A stretch of DNA of 64,000 bases from Pseudomonadales bacterium (GTDB taxonomy: Bacteria; Pseudomonadota; Gammaproteobacteria; Pseudomonadales; JAHRWD01), in NCBI GenBank assembly GCA_029210125.1, contig JARGPR010000005.1:181115-245114 (forward strand), written 5' to 3'. This document shows positions 14,414 through 24,446 of this stretch, in pieces. Made by a program: the position numbers and the translations under genes. The number at the start of each line of letters is the position of its first letter. Position 1 is the first letter of the stretch. The notes under the pieces are model-generated. The model made no database searches, was not told the DNA's origin, and was given only the letters and a program-made list of their open reading frames with translations.

Positions 14414-15300
14414 CTAATAAACCTGCCATACCCAGAGCCCTGTTAAAGCGTTGCCTGGCTTTTGTGATCTTTATCGGCCTGTTTAGCAGTGCCGCCTGCT
14501 CGCACCAGGTTAAGCCCCAAAGCATTTCATATGGAAAGGACAAGCTTCACACCTTTGATCTGTACTCACCAAAAAAACCGCAGAGCGCGCCAATAATTAT
14601 TATGGTCCATGGGGGTGCCTGGCGCTTTGGGGATAAATCATCGGTTGGAGTGGTGAAAAACAAAGTCGCTCGTTGGCTACCTAACGGTTTTATTTTTATC
14701 TCAGTTAATTATCGACTGTTGCCCGATAGCGATCCCCTCGAACAGGCAGAAGATATTGCCGCCGCGTTGGCATACATACAAAAAAACGGTGATCGCTGGG
14801 GCGCTGATCCAAATAAAATTGTATTGATGGGGCATTCAGCCGGTGCGCATCTAGTGACCATGTTAGCGACCTCTGCAGCTATCGTAGCCGATCACGATAT
14901 AAAACCCTGGCTGGGGACCATCTCAATTGATACCGCTGCATTTGATATCGTCGCGCTTATGGAAAGAGATCACTACCGTTTTTATGATCGTGTATTTGGC
15001 GATGATAAAGATTATTGGAAGTCAGTATCGCCTCAGCATATTTTGGAAAAACCTCAGCAGCCTTTACTTGCAATTTGTTCTACTCAACGAAAAGATAACC
15101 CATGTGAGGCGGCGGAGGTTTTTGCGCATAAAGCATTGATGACCGATATGCGGGTGGAGGTCTTGAAAGTTGACCTGTCACACAAGCAAGCAAATACCGA
15201 GCTGGGTCGAGATACCGCCTATACCGAAAAGGTAGAGTCTTTTATGAAAGACTTGGATAATGCGGTTGCTCAGTTGTTAAGAAATGGAAAGGCCCAGTAG
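14410..15300 (+). CDS. Alpha/beta hydrolase (carboxylesterase-like) lipoprotein
   Basis: A 296-aa alpha/beta hydrolase. The oxyanion-hole motif HGGAW and nucleophile elbow GHSAGAH (serine in G-x-S-x-G) are clear. A histidine near the C terminus (LSHKQANTELG) is a likely catalytic partner. The N terminus is a lipoprotein signal ending SSAACSHQ, so the enzyme is probably anchored in the periplasm or outer membrane. The start is TTG 14410, overlapping the nitroreductase stop by four bases, because no ATG occurs before the conserved fold. BD-FAE/esterase-type activity is expected. Confidence 0.85.
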   Translation: MTNKPAIPRALLKRCLAFVIFIGLFSSAACSHQVKPQSISYGKDKLHTFDLYSPKKPQSAPIIIMVHGGAWRFGDKSSVGVVKNKVARWLPNGFIFISVNYRLLPDSDPLEQAEDIAAALAYIQKNGDRWGADPNKIVLMGHSAGAHLVTMLATSAAIVADHDIKPWLGTISIDTAAFDIVALMERDHYRFYDRVFGDDKDYWKSVSPQHILEKPQQPLLAICSTQRKDNPCEAAEVFAHKALMTDMRVEVLKVDLSHKQANTELGRDTAYTEKVESFMKDLDNAVAQLLRNGKAQ

Positions 15301-15357
15301 CACCAGAACCATCTCTATAGGTGCTGTCTAAGTTTGGTATAAGCCGTGCAAAAAAAT

Positions 15358-16230
15358 TTATGGGACTTTTTCTCCATCTTGATATTGGATGACTTTAATT
15401 ACGCTGCCGCTTTTTCCGTAGCGCTGGACCGGACCATGGAGCTTGTCATCTTTATAGGTTTCCACTAGCCATAGCTTTCCAGATTCAGAATATTTTTTCC
15501 GTTTGCCATTTTTGCGGCCATTTTTATACGTTGTATTCATACGAAGTTGACCGCCTTCATAAAACTTTCGAACAGTTCCTTCCAACACCCCATTCTGGTA
15601 CTCCGATTTTTCCTTCAGGCCACCATCCCAATAGTATTCGATATTTAGACCCTGGAATTTTCCGTCCCGGTACTGTTGTTCTGATTTGGTATTGCCGTTG
15701 CGGTAATAGGTTATAGCCTGACCCTGAAGTTTGCCGGCGGCATAATGCAGTTGCTGTTTAGGTTTTCCGTTTTCAAAATAGGTTTTTTTATTTTGGATTT
15801 GCCCATTTATGTAGTCAGCTGATTCTCGTATCTTACCGCTACACTTGTAATAGATTTCGGTTTTTCCATTTCGCTTGCCAAGACTGAAATGGGTTTTTTC
15901 TCTAATTTCACCGCCACTACAATAGGTGGTGGATTCGCCGTGCAAAGAACCCTTGATATAGGTTTCATCTTTGTAGAGGCCACCATTTTCAAAGTAAGCT
16001 TTATAGCTACCATCAAGCTGATTATCTAAGTAGGCACTTTGTACCTTCAATTTCCCGCTTGGGTAGTAGCTGGAGTGTGGCCCCATAGCAATATCATCAA
16101 CGTAACGGGTTTGCTCTCTGAGTACGGTTGTGTCTCCCCAATAGACTTTCTTGACTTCTATCTGAGCCCCGCATGCAATCAAAAAACTCAAGAAAGTCGA
16201 GTAAATTGCGAGTAGCCATATTTTTTTCAT
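15358..16230 (-). CDS. MORN/YwqK-repeat lipoprotein
   Basis: A 290-aa protein with a lipoprotein signal (LAIYSTFLSFLIACGA) followed by about ten 22-24-residue repeats of the form Y-x-N-G-x-x-(h)-x-x-Y-x-x-G, for example YPSGKLKVQSAYLDNQLDGSY. These are MORN-type repeats, annotated in databases as the YwqK-family antitoxin repeat. There is no evident toxin here, so I regard it as a beta-sheet scaffold on the periplasmic side of the envelope. It starts 37 bp after the TPR gene and is probably the last gene of the VWA-TolQ-ExbD operon. Confidence 0.82.
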   Translation of the reverse strand: MKKIWLLAIYSTFLSFLIACGAQIEVKKVYWGDTTVLREQTRYVDDIAMGPHSSYYPSGKLKVQSAYLDNQLDGSYKAYFENGGLYKDETYIKGSLHGESTTYCSGGEIREKTHFSLGKRNGKTEIYYKCSGKIRESADYINGQIQNKKTYFENGKPKQQLHYAAGKLQGQAITYYRNGNTKSEQQYRDGKFQGLNIEYYWDGGLKEKSEYQNGVLEGTVRKFYEGGQLRMNTTYKNGRKNGKRKKYSESGKLWLVETYKDDKLHGPVQRYGKSGSVIKVIQYQDGEKVP

Positions 16231-16267
16231 AAGCTGGTTTTTCCGTTATAAGTTGCCGCCATCGGTT

Positions 16268-18949
16268 TTATTTGGCGGGTTCACAGCTTTGTGTTTCAAG
16301 CGCTGAAAACTGCGGCGCAAATTCAGAGCTTTCCAGATCTGGGTGTAGTATTCGTGTCATTTTTGCGATGCTACAGGCCTTGTCCCCACGATTCAATTTT
16401 CGCATTGATAATGCAGTTTGGTATCGCGCCTCAAACCAGTGGGGTGAACCTGCATCTAATCCATCGGATAGTTGCCGCCATGTTTCCAACGCATTGTGCC
16501 ACTGCTCCATTTCCCGATAGGTATGGCCAAGCGCATATAAGGTGTCCGCTGAGTCCGGGTTCTGGTTTATCAGCTCACGATATATTTTAACTGCCTGCGG
16601 CAATTGTTGATTACTACGGTACAGTCCAGCAAGCCGAAATTTGACCGCAGCCAGGTGTTTTTTATATGAGGTTTTATTACTAGAGATGACGGCGAGCTGT
16701 TGGTAAATAAACTGGGCCGCGTTCACAGCTTGAGTTTGAATAGGGGTTGATTTGGTCGAATCCCGATTGACGGGCAGGATCGCGGCCTCATGATAAAACC
16801 GATTACCCAGCCGTTGTAACGCCTGATAGCTGGATGGTGCAGAGCTGCTTGCTTCGGAGGCTTTGTCAGCGAGTCGTTTGATAGTATCTTCAAATTTATT
16901 GTGCTGCTCCAGACGTTGGTGCGCGATGGCACGAACCGTAGCAGCTTGTATGCGTAATGGGTCGCCGATGCTGTCTTTTGGTAGTAATGCATCGAAACCT
17001 TTTAGCTGAGTGATGGCCGCAGCATAATCGGGCGCTATCGGGAGCAAATTAAAACGTGCCTGCAGCAATACCCAGTTGGGCCGCAGGGGGGCTGCTGCTT
17101 TGTCGTTTACGCCTGTGTTGCGGTAACGTGCCAGAATTTGTTTGGCCGTGTTATGACGTATTGCGGCTTCTGTACTCGTCTCGGTATTCTGCTCGGAACT
17201 TTGCAGTTTGCCTGTGCGATCCATTGATTCCAGTGCCGATATCTGTGCTTCGGCAACATGAAAGCTGGCTATAAAATAGTGTGTAGAACCAGGTCGGACT
17301 TTAGCGAAGGCAGAAAGAGCAGGGGTACGTTTCTGTTGCCTAATGTAGTGGCGACCCAGTTCATATTGCGCATCATCAATACGGGGGCATGACTGACAGT
17401 GCTTGGCATAATTGAGGGTTGCCTGAATATAGGTCTGATGGTTCGAGCGATTTTTTGCACTACGTTGTAGTGATATAGCAGCTGAATAATAAAGTTCAGC
17501 AACCTGTTCCAAATAACGCGAATCAGGAAACTGCGTGCTAAAACCCGTAAGTAACTCGGTAGCCATTGACCATTTTTTTTGGTGGTTATAAATATAAGCA
17601 CTGCGAAGCCATACTCCATCGGCATGGGGTTGTATAACTTTTGGTTTGTTTTTCAATAATGGTTGATATAGAGCGAGAGCAGCGGCGAAATTTTTTGATT
17701 TAAAATAACTATCGGCTATTGCCAGCGCACCAATCGGAGTAAGCTCCTCATAGGATAAAGAGGTGAGTTCGGAGAAATGCTGTTTGCTGTATTGATAGAA
17801 TTGATCGAATAGCTCCGAGTCGTCGTACGCCATTGATTTTAGAAGTTGGAATCTAGAATTAATTTCAGTTTTTGAAAGCGATTTAGTAGCTTCTGTGCTA
17901 GATCTATCCGGTATCAGCTTAGTTGTTTGATCGCTAGTTTGAGTGCTGGTTTCTGCGATCATTTTGGGGGTTTTAGATGCTTCTCCATTGGGGCTGATAA
18001 TAAACTGGGCTTCAAGTTTTTTGATGCCCAGGCGAACAGGCTCAGGAATATCTTCCTGTAAATAATTGCTGCGAATACTGTTGAGTATTGCCACGGCAAC
18101 CTTAATGTTGCCTTTTTCGTAGCTGATCAGGGCTTCCTGATAGAGGCAACTCAAATAAAGCGGGTGCTCAGGGCCAACCCGTTGCTTGACCGACTTAAAG
18201 TCGTATGCAGCACGACCAAAAATTTCGAGTTGTTTATAGACTGACCCACGGCCATATAAGCTTTTGGTGGTGATCTCATCCTCTGCAAAATCGATAAATG
18301 AGCGCGAAAACATCTCAATCGATTCGTTTAAAATAGTTTTGCGCAGGGCTAGCTCAGGCTCCATTAGCAGACTAGCGTAGTAGCCGTTCCAGCCTGACCA
18401 GTAGCTGGCGAGGGAGATTAATTTCTGCGGCATTTGCCACTGCTCCGACTCGAAAAACTTTACCGGATCTGCCATTTTATCCAGCTCCTGTTCCTGGTAA
18501 TGACGCACAATCGCTTCGTTGTGTTTGAGCAGATGCTGTAGCAGTTCCCGATTTTCTAACAGTAAGGTTTCCGCATGTTTTCGGCGGCTGCCGGATTGTT
18601 TGTTGGGCTGGGTAGTTGGTTTTTGCGGCGATTGATACAGTGAAAATATTTTACTTGCCGTAGCACCAGCAGCGATGACCAACGCCTCCTGTAGTTTGAA
18701 ATTGGCCTGTGTCTCTGTAGTTGTGTATTTGGAGGCATCCACCATGCGACTGAGGGAGCTTTCTATTTCATTCAGTGAGTTGGCTTCGGCGATATTTAGC
18801 TGCTCAATGTCGGTTACGCTACGTAATGGTTTTGTAGCGGCGACCGTAGCGCTTGTATTCAAAACAAGCAGTAACAGAATCGAAACACCAGTGATGAACT
18901 TTTGGGGTTTTCGGAAAAAGGAAAGCCGCTGTCGGCATATTGTTTTCAT
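16268..18949 (-). CDS. Large TPR-repeat periplasmic protein
   Basis: An 893-aa protein with a signal peptide (FITGVSILLLLVLNTSATVAA) followed almost entirely by helical repeats. Clear TPR units include AAYDFKSVKQRVGPEHPLY, AVAILNSIRSNYLQE, IADSYFKSKNFAAALALYQP and a strong C-terminal set (AVKIYRELINQNPDSADTLYALGHTYREMEQWHNALETW). A Gln/Ser/Thr-rich linker lies at about 330-365. The ATG directly abuts the TAG of exbD2. It probably forms the periplasmic partner of the TolQ/ExbD motor, in the place TonB or a lipoprotein would have (inference). Confidence 0.85.
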   Translation of the reverse strand: MKTICRQRLSFFRKPQKFITGVSILLLLVLNTSATVAATKPLRSVTDIEQLNIAEANSLNEIESSLSRMVDASKYTTTETQANFKLQEALVIAAGATASKIFSLYQSPQKPTTQPNKQSGSRRKHAETLLLENRELLQHLLKHNEAIVRHYQEQELDKMADPVKFFESEQWQMPQKLISLASYWSGWNGYYASLLMEPELALRKTILNESIEMFSRSFIDFAEDEITTKSLYGRGSVYKQLEIFGRAAYDFKSVKQRVGPEHPLYLSCLYQEALISYEKGNIKVAVAILNSIRSNYLQEDIPEPVRLGIKKLEAQFIISPNGEASKTPKMIAETSTQTSDQTTKLIPDRSSTEATKSLSKTEINSRFQLLKSMAYDDSELFDQFYQYSKQHFSELTSLSYEELTPIGALAIADSYFKSKNFAAALALYQPLLKNKPKVIQPHADGVWLRSAYIYNHQKKWSMATELLTGFSTQFPDSRYLEQVAELYYSAAISLQRSAKNRSNHQTYIQATLNYAKHCQSCPRIDDAQYELGRHYIRQQKRTPALSAFAKVRPGSTHYFIASFHVAEAQISALESMDRTGKLQSSEQNTETSTEAAIRHNTAKQILARYRNTGVNDKAAAPLRPNWVLLQARFNLLPIAPDYAAAITQLKGFDALLPKDSIGDPLRIQAATVRAIAHQRLEQHNKFEDTIKRLADKASEASSSAPSSYQALQRLGNRFYHEAAILPVNRDSTKSTPIQTQAVNAAQFIYQQLAVISSNKTSYKKHLAAVKFRLAGLYRSNQQLPQAVKIYRELINQNPDSADTLYALGHTYREMEQWHNALETWRQLSDGLDAGSPHWFEARYQTALSMRKLNRGDKACSIAKMTRILHPDLESSEFAPQFSALETQSCEPAK

Positions 18950-19399
18950 CTAGTTTATGGCTGACTGAGCCGGAGCTGCGAAGCTAAATACAATATCGGT
19001 TTTATTTGCTTTCAGGCAACTATTGTAGACCCCGATAATATGTTTGTAGGGTACGTCGTTGGCAGCATCTATGATGATTGCGATATCTTCGGGAAGCTCG
19101 GTTAAATAGCCATTTAGATCTTCATAGCTGGTTAGGGTACGTTCCTGAAGCTGTAGTTGTAGTTGGCCATCTTCTCTGGCAATTGTGAGTTTAAGCTCAA
19201 CTTTCTCCCAGTCTTTGCTGGGGTCTTCGCTGGCCTCATTACCGAGTTGTGGGAGTTGGTGAGCCAGTACTTCCTCGGGTTTTTCAAAATTAATTGTCAT
19301 TAGAAAAAATACCATCAGCAAAAACACAACGTCTATTAGTGGCGTCATGCTAACCGCCATTTCGCGTTCCGATGCGTGCCTGAGAAACTTAAGTTTCAT
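18950..19399 (-). CDS. ExbD/TolR-family protein (second)
   Basis: A 149-aa protein with a single N-terminal TM helix and the proton-path aspartate in MTPLIDVVFLLMVFFLMT, the ExbD/TolR hallmark. A periplasmic domain follows with the DINGY-like LNGYLTELPEDIAIIIDA and PYKHIIGVYNSC pattern. I choose ATG 19399, which overlaps the preceding exbD by 11 bp. A TTG five codons earlier is weaker. Together with the neighbouring ExbD it would form a heterodimeric stator partner for the TolQ-like pentamer. Confidence 0.88.
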   Translation of the reverse strand: MKLKFLRHASEREMAVSMTPLIDVVFLLMVFFLMTINFEKPEEVLAHQLPQLGNEASEDPSKDWEKVELKLTIAREDGQLQLQLQERTLTSYEDLNGYLTELPEDIAIIIDAANDVPYKHIIGVYNSCLKANKTDIVFSFAAPAQSAIN

Positions 19400-19838
19400 T
19401 TGAGGGTATCTCAATCAATGGGTCGGGAGTACCTTCCCATGTTGCAAATTCAACCTTATCGATATTCAATGCGGCCAGTTTTGTCAGGACCAGTTTGATC
19501 AATTCGTAGGGTATCTCTTCATCGGCTCGGATGAGTGCGGTGACCTCACTGCCAGCGGGGTATCGACGTTTTATTTTGTCCGAAAGTGTAGCCAGCGAAA
19601 TGCGATCTTTGCCAAGGAATATCTCATCTTTGGCGCGTAGGGTGATAGGAACAAGCTGTCGATTCGGATTAGATGAAACGTAGGACTGGTCAGCATTGGG
19701 CAGCACTACGTTACGTACGTGAACCTGTGAAAAATTGATCAGCACTACAAAGAAGATAATGATCAGAAAAATCACATCGATCAGCGGGGTAAGATCCGCA
19801 ATCATCCTTGCCCAGGTACGTTTTCGATAGGCACGCAT
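19389..19838 (-). CDS. ExbD/TolR-family protein (first)
   Basis: A 149-aa protein with the TM motif DLTPLIDVIFLIIIFFVVL containing the critical Asp, then a periplasmic ExbD fold (LIRADEEIPYELIKLVLTKLAAL). It lies five bp after the TolQ/ExbB gene and overlaps the second exbD. The two ExbD proteins differ clearly in their periplasmic parts, so they are not a recent duplication and probably have separate roles. Confidence 0.9.
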   Translation of the reverse strand: MRAYRKRTWARMIADLTPLIDVIFLIIIFFVVLINFSQVHVRNVVLPNADQSYVSSNPNRQLVPITLRAKDEIFLGKDRISLATLSDKIKRRYPAGSEVTALIRADEEIPYELIKLVLTKLAALNIDKVEFATWEGTPDPLIEIPSNET

Positions 19839-19843
19839 CGATT

Positions 19844-20644
19844 TTAGTCTTTAGTTGGTTTGAACGATGAGATCAATTGTTCCGCTGCAAGTGCCGCTTC
19901 ACCGGTTAATTCATCGACCCGGTTGCGGAAAATAGCGTAGCCATAAAGCGCTGGAATCGCGACGGTCAACCCCAGGCAGGTGGTAACCAGAGCCTGGAAG
20001 ATCCCCTCCGCCAGCTGGCGTGGTTCAATCGCACCGGGAGTAATCGCTATCTCGTTGAAAACCTGCAACATTCCAATCACCGTACCCAGTAGCCCCAGCA
20101 TTGGCGAAATGCTGCCAATTACGTTTAGATGTTCGGTGCGGCGCGCGATGCTGCTGGCCAGTGCTTCTGCGGTGTCTTCCATGGTTTTGATCATGCTCTC
20201 GTATCCCATGTGAGCCTCTTTGATACCCGCCACGGTTACGCGCAATAAATAGGAGCCATTCTTGTCATCTAGCAGGGTTACCTTATCGAGCTCGCCGTTA
20301 TCGATAAGTTTTTTGAGCTGATTAATATCAGCCTCGGGCATGATACGTGTGCGGCGGATAGAGGCGAAGTTATCGATCGCCAGACCCAGTGCCAGGATCG
20401 AAATGACGATGATTAGATAACCAACAACACCACCCTTGTTGATCAGGCCTAACAAACTCAATTCCTGCGGGCCTTGCTCTGCATCTCCAGGGGCAATGCT
20501 TTCAATTGGGCTGCTTTCTGGGGTACCTACGGATGAGTTGGTAGCGGTGGGATTTTCATCCGCTGCAAACGCGACGGGTGTAGTCGTCATAAGTATTAAC
20601 AAAATGGCGAACATTGCGGTAAGGGTTTGGGTTGGATGTAGCAT
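19844..20644 (-). CDS. MotA/TolQ/ExbB proton-channel family protein
   Basis: A 266-aa protein starting at ATG 20644 (MLHPTQTL). A signal-like hydrophobic segment (TAMFAILLILMTTTPVAFA) precedes three TM helices. The conserved ExbB C-terminal region is present: IGSISPMLGLLGTVIGMLQVF and then FQALVTTCLGLTVAIPALYGY, where the pore Thr residues lie. It energises a partner by proton flow with the two ExbD proteins encoded next. An upstream in-frame extension into the VWA gene is possible but has no support. Confidence 0.92.
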   Translation of the reverse strand: MLHPTQTLTAMFAILLILMTTTPVAFAADENPTATNSSVGTPESSPIESIAPGDAEQGPQELSLLGLINKGGVVGYLIIVISILALGLAIDNFASIRRTRIMPEADINQLKKLIDNGELDKVTLLDDKNGSYLLRVTVAGIKEAHMGYESMIKTMEDTAEALASSIARRTEHLNVIGSISPMLGLLGTVIGMLQVFNEIAITPGAIEPRQLAEGIFQALVTTCLGLTVAIPALYGYAIFRNRVDELTGEAALAAEQLISSFKPTKD

Positions 20645-20697
20645 GGTTTGCACTCTTGTGGGTATCTGTTTAATAATTTCGATTGGATGCTGTGTCT

Positions 20698-21876
20698 TTA
20701 TAAAGTCCGCATAAACTCGCCAAGGTAGTTTTCCCACTGGGAGCCAAAGATCAGTAGCAGCATATCCTGTATCACTTTTTCATCATCCTGTAGTCGCGCT
20801 GCTTCCCCGCCACCGGCCTGGGCAATGGTGAGAAACTCATCCAGTACGTCATGGCTGCTGGCGGAATAACTTTGCTCCTCAGAGCTGAAGTCACGGGATG
20901 ATTCCGGCATGTAACGTTCCATAGCGAGGCGATTGGTTCGAGCCGGCGGTCGAGTATCAATGACCGCAATCTTACCGCCTTTTTCAGTTCTGAATTGTTC
21001 GATCAACTCTATCAGTGCATCCATATCTTCCGCGTGGGGCGGCGCATCACCAATCAGTAAAATCAGTTTTTTTGATTTCTCCTGCCAGGGCATATCGTTG
21101 ATAGCTTTATCCAACCCTACGTCTACGGCCTCTTCATAATCTGAACCACCCCAGGCTTCGATATCGACCAGAAAACCCTGCAACGATACGGTGCCGTAGG
21201 AGAGTGGTTGCATGCGTGTGATAAAACGGGAGTCGGCATCATCATCCTGATAGGCCACCAAACCGATACGGCTGGTGGGTACAATTTTCTTGATAGAGAG
21301 GGCGAGATTTTCAATTTTTTGTTTAACCTCAAGGATAAAGCTGCCCATGCTGTGGGTGGCATCGAAAACGAACACGACATCTAACCCACCCTCCCGCAGT
21401 ACTTTGATATGCCTTGAAAAGGAACCTACCAGTTTTTCATATCCGGTATTGAGCGGCTGGCGACCAGTGGTGGGATTGCTCCATTCCTGATCCATGGTGG
21501 CGGCCTGAATGCTGATAATGTCGAGCTTTTCCTGAACCTGAGCGTCAGGAAAATATTCAACGTCTGGGGCAATGGGCTGATAGTCGATATCCGGCATGGG
21601 GTAGGCCATCATGTCATCGGCCCGGAAGGAATCGAGGGAGTCTTCGCCCTGGAACTTCAGTTTGTTGTCTGCCTTACCGTCGCGTATATCGACTTTTGCT
21701 GCATCGGGCAGCTCTTCTTCAAGGTTTGAGTTGCCGATGCTCCAAACCACTTTATCAGCAACATATAAACCGGTGCCGTGTAGCAAAATGGATATCAATA
21801 CGGGTATCAAAGCCAAACCAGCCCAATGCATGAGGTTGATTCGTTTTAATAGCGAAGTGCTGCCGGGCTGAGACAT
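20698..21876 (-). CDS. Membrane-anchored von Willebrand factor A domain protein
   Basis: A 392-aa protein with one N-terminal TM helix (WAGLALIPVLISILLHGTGLYV), a linker, and a VWA domain from about residue 165. The MIDAS is nearly canonical: Asp172-x-Thr-x-Ser176 in FVFDATHSMGS, a DDDADSRF loop, and GDAPPH for the third ligand. The C terminus is variable. It is the first gene of the operon, followed 53 bp later by the TolQ/ExbB gene. VWA domains bind protein ligands in a metal-dependent way, so this may recruit an envelope target to the proton-driven motor (inference). Confidence 0.85.
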   Translation of the reverse strand: MSQPGSTSLLKRINLMHWAGLALIPVLISILLHGTGLYVADKVVWSIGNSNLEEELPDAAKVDIRDGKADNKLKFQGEDSLDSFRADDMMAYPMPDIDYQPIAPDVEYFPDAQVQEKLDIISIQAATMDQEWSNPTTGRQPLNTGYEKLVGSFSRHIKVLREGGLDVVFVFDATHSMGSFILEVKQKIENLALSIKKIVPTSRIGLVAYQDDDADSRFITRMQPLSYGTVSLQGFLVDIEAWGGSDYEEAVDVGLDKAINDMPWQEKSKKLILLIGDAPPHAEDMDALIELIEQFRTEKGGKIAVIDTRPPARTNRLAMERYMPESSRDFSSEEQSYSASSHDVLDEFLTIAQAGGGEAARLQDDEKVIQDMLLLIFGSQWENYLGEFMRTL

Positions 21877-22186
21877 CAGTTACAAGATAACGAAGAGACT
21901 GGAACTTTGCATGTGATCAGGAATTAAAGGCAAGGAAGGGAGTATATTCATTACATCTGTTTATAGTTATTGGTTTTATGTAAATTGGCTATTAATCCTA
22001 CTTGATTGTTGAGCTGTTTTGTATCCCAAGCCAGTCACAGTTACATCTTGTTACATATAGGAGTAGTTATGAATAGCACCAAGAGCAGTTGAGCTATGGA
22101 AAAGAGCGGAGCGGTATTTCAGGCATAAAAAAGCCCCGTTCACATTGTTGCGAACGGGGCTTTTTTAACAGCGTCTAAACGGCTAA
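21877..22186. other. Intergenic region between the VWA operon and fusA-like gene
   Basis: The 310 bp contain the EF-G terminator at 22127-22166 and, nearer 21877, the AT-rich promoter region of the VWA operon. No coding sequence is supported. Confidence 0.55.
22127..22166 (-). terminator. Bidirectional Rho-independent terminator
   Basis: AAAAAAGCCCCGTTC (22127-22141) is exactly complementary to 22152-22166, with a 10-nt loop. Read on the minus strand it gives a GC-rich stem ending in six Ts just after the EF-G stop codon, and the A-run on the other side makes it work in both directions. Confidence 0.93.
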
Positions 22187-24271
22187 TTATTTAGCGGCAT
22201 TACGTGCTTTGGTTTCTTCGATCACCTCTTCCGATACATTTTTCGGACACGGCATGTAGTGCGAAAATTCCATGGAGAACTGGCCACGGCCAGATGTCAT
22301 AGTACGCAATGTGCCGATGTAACCAAACATTTCAGCCAGCGGGACGTCTGCTTTAACACGTACACCCGATACACCTTTTTCCTGGTCTTTAATCATGCCG
22401 CGACGACGGTTCAAATCACCAATGACATCACCAACGTGGTCGTCCGGAGTGAATACGTCTACTTTCATGATCGGTTCGATCAGCTGGGGGCCAGCCTTGC
22501 TCATGGATTGCCGATAAGCACCACGGGCTGCCAGTTCAAAAGCAACTGCAGATGAATCGACCGCGTGGAAGCCACCGTCAAAAAGCTCGATTTCAACATC
22601 AAGTACCGGGAACTCAGCCAATGGGCCTCGTTCCATCATGCCTCTAAAACCTTTTTCAATCGCTGGGAAGAATTCCTTGGGTACGTTTCCGCCACTTACG
22701 GTTGAGCCGAATACAAATCCGGTGCCTGGCTCGCCTGGTTTGATGCGATAGTCGATTTTACCGAACTGACCTGAACCACCGGATTGTTTCTTGTGGGTGT
22801 AGGTATCTTCGATCGCCTGGGTGATGGTTTCACGGTAAGCCACCTGAGGCTGACCGACTTCAAGCTCAACGCCGTAGGTACGCTTGAGGATGTCGACTTT
22901 AATGTCGAGGTGAAGCTCGCCCATACCTTTAAGGATGGTTTCACCTGAATCTTCATCGGTTTCAACTCTGAATGAGGGGTCTTCCGCAATCATTTTGCCG
23001 ATTGCGATACCCATCTTCTCAGAACCACCTTTGTCTTTCGGAGAAACCGCGATTGAGATAACGGGATCCGGGAAGATCATCGGCTCAAGTGTGGTGGGAT
23101 GTTTAGGGTCGCAAAGTGTGTGACCTGTTTGCACGTTTTTCATGCCAACGATGGCGATAATGTCACCAGCTTGTGCACGGTCGATCTCGTTTCGGTCATC
23201 CGCGTGCATCTCAACCATTCGGCCAATACGCTCTGTTTTTCCGGTGTAGGAGTTCAGAATCGTGTCGCCTTTGTTCAATACGCCTGAGTAAACCCGGACG
23301 AAGGTCAACGCGCCAAAGCGGTCTTCCATGATTTTGAAAGCAAGTGCCTTAAAGGGTTCTTCGGTAGAAACGGTAGCGACTTCGCCTGTTTCGTTACCCT
23401 CTTCATCGGTAAGAGGCTGAGGCTTCACTTCGGTTGGGCTTGGCAGGTAGTCAACAACGGCGTCAAGAACCAGTTGAACACCTTTGTTTTTGAACGCAGA
23501 ACCGCAGTAGGTTGGGAAAAAGTCGAGGGCAATCGTACCCTTGCGGATGCATCGTTTGATATCTTCCATAGAGGGCTCTTCGCCTTCCATGTATTGCATC
23601 ATCACATCGTCATCTTGCTCAACCGCCATTTCGATCAGTTTCTCGCGATACTCTTCAACCTGGTCCACCATATCCGCAGGGATGTCGACGATTTCAAAGT
23701 TCTCAGGATGGCCGCTGTCATCCCATACATATGCGGTACGGGTTAGCAGATCGACCATACCTACGAAGTCATCCTCAACTCCGATAGGCAGTACCATGAC
23801 CATTGGGTTGGCGCCCAGCACTTTTTCGACTTGTCCTACAACACGCAGGAAGTCTGCACCGACACGGTCAAGCTTGTTGACGAAAATGATACGAGCTACT
23901 TCAGATTCGTTCGCATAGCGCCAGTTGGTTTCAGACTGGGGCTCAACACCACCAGAACCACAGAAAACACCTACGCCGCCATCAAGCACTTTTAGCGAAC
24001 GGTATACTTCAATGGTGAAGTCAACGTGGCCTGGGGTATCGATGATATTGAAACGGTGATCCTTCCAGTAGCAAGTGGTCGCAGCGGACTGAATGGTTAT
24101 GCCTCGTTCCTGCTCCTGTTCCATAAAGTCAGTGGTCGCTGCACCATCGTGCACTTCACCTGTTTTATGGATTTTGCCGGTGAGCTTCAGGATACGTTCG
24201 GTTGTGGTAGTTTTGCCGGCGTCAACGTGGGCGAAAATACCAATGTTTCTATAGTGGCTTAAGTCAGTCAT
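22187..24271 (-). CDS. fusA: Elongation factor G (second-copy type)
   Basis: A 694-aa translational GTPase that catalyses ribosomal translocation. G1 is [13 protein letters not shown]2 lies in [12 protein letters not shown]3 is DTPGH and G4 is NKLD. Domains II to V follow, ending in [17 protein letters not shown]. The gene stands alone with its own terminator, not beside rpsL/rpsG/tuf. Its N terminus [19 protein letters not shown] and [18 protein letters not shown] resemble the second EF-G found in Pseudomonas, Vibrio and Shewanella (often called fusB or EF-G2). Whether the genome has another copy cannot be seen here. Confidence 0.95.
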   Translation of the reverse strand: MTDLSHYRNIGIFAHVDAGKTTTTERILKLTGKIHKTGEVHDGAATTDFMEQEQERGITIQSAATTCYWKDHRFNIIDTPGHVDFTIEVYRSLKVLDGGVGVFCGSGGVEPQSETNWRYANESEVARIIFVNKLDRVGADFLRVVGQVEKVLGANPMVMVLPIGVEDDFVGMVDLLTRTAYVWDDSGHPENFEIVDIPADMVDQVEEYREKLIEMAVEQDDDVMMQYMEGEEPSMEDIKRCIRKGTIALDFFPTYCGSAFKNKGVQLVLDAVVDYLPSPTEVKPQPLTDEEGNETGEVATVSTEEPFKALAFKIMEDRFGALTFVRVYSGVLNKGDTILNSYTGKTERIGRMVEMHADDRNEIDRAQAGDIIAIVGMKNVQTGHTLCDPKHPTTLEPMIFPDPVISIAVSPKDKGGSEKMGIAIGKMIAEDPSFRVETDEDSGETILKGMGELHLDIKVDILKRTYGVELEVGQPQVAYRETITQAIEDTYTHKKQSGGSGQFGKIDYRIKPGEPGTGFVFGSTVSGGNVPKEFFPAIEKGFRGMMERGPLAEFPVLDVEIELFDGGFHAVDSSAVAFELAARGAYRQSMSKAGPQLIEPIMKVDVFTPDDHVGDVIGDLNRRRGMIKDQEKGVSGVRVKADVPLAEMFGYIGTLRTMTSGRGQFSMEFSHYMPCPKNVSEEVIEETKARNAAK

Positions 24272-24446
24272 TGCTTTGCTCTGAGTTTGGAGGGCTGAAA
24301 ATTGCGCGGGATTATACCCGAATTTGGTTAAAACGTCCTAACCGATTTTAGTTTAAATTTGCAGAAATATTGCACTGTTTTGCCGAATGGGTGGCGAGTG
24401 TTTCCTAATGGGGCTGTAACCGATGGAAATCCTCGTAAGTTCAGGT

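Noticed and set aside
15358..16230. A YwqK-type toxin-antitoxin system
   Set aside because: The name derives from a repeat model only. No toxin gene lies nearby and the protein is an exported lipoprotein.
22187..24271. Primary fusA of the str operon
   Set aside because: rpsL, rpsG and tuf are absent and the gene has its own terminator.
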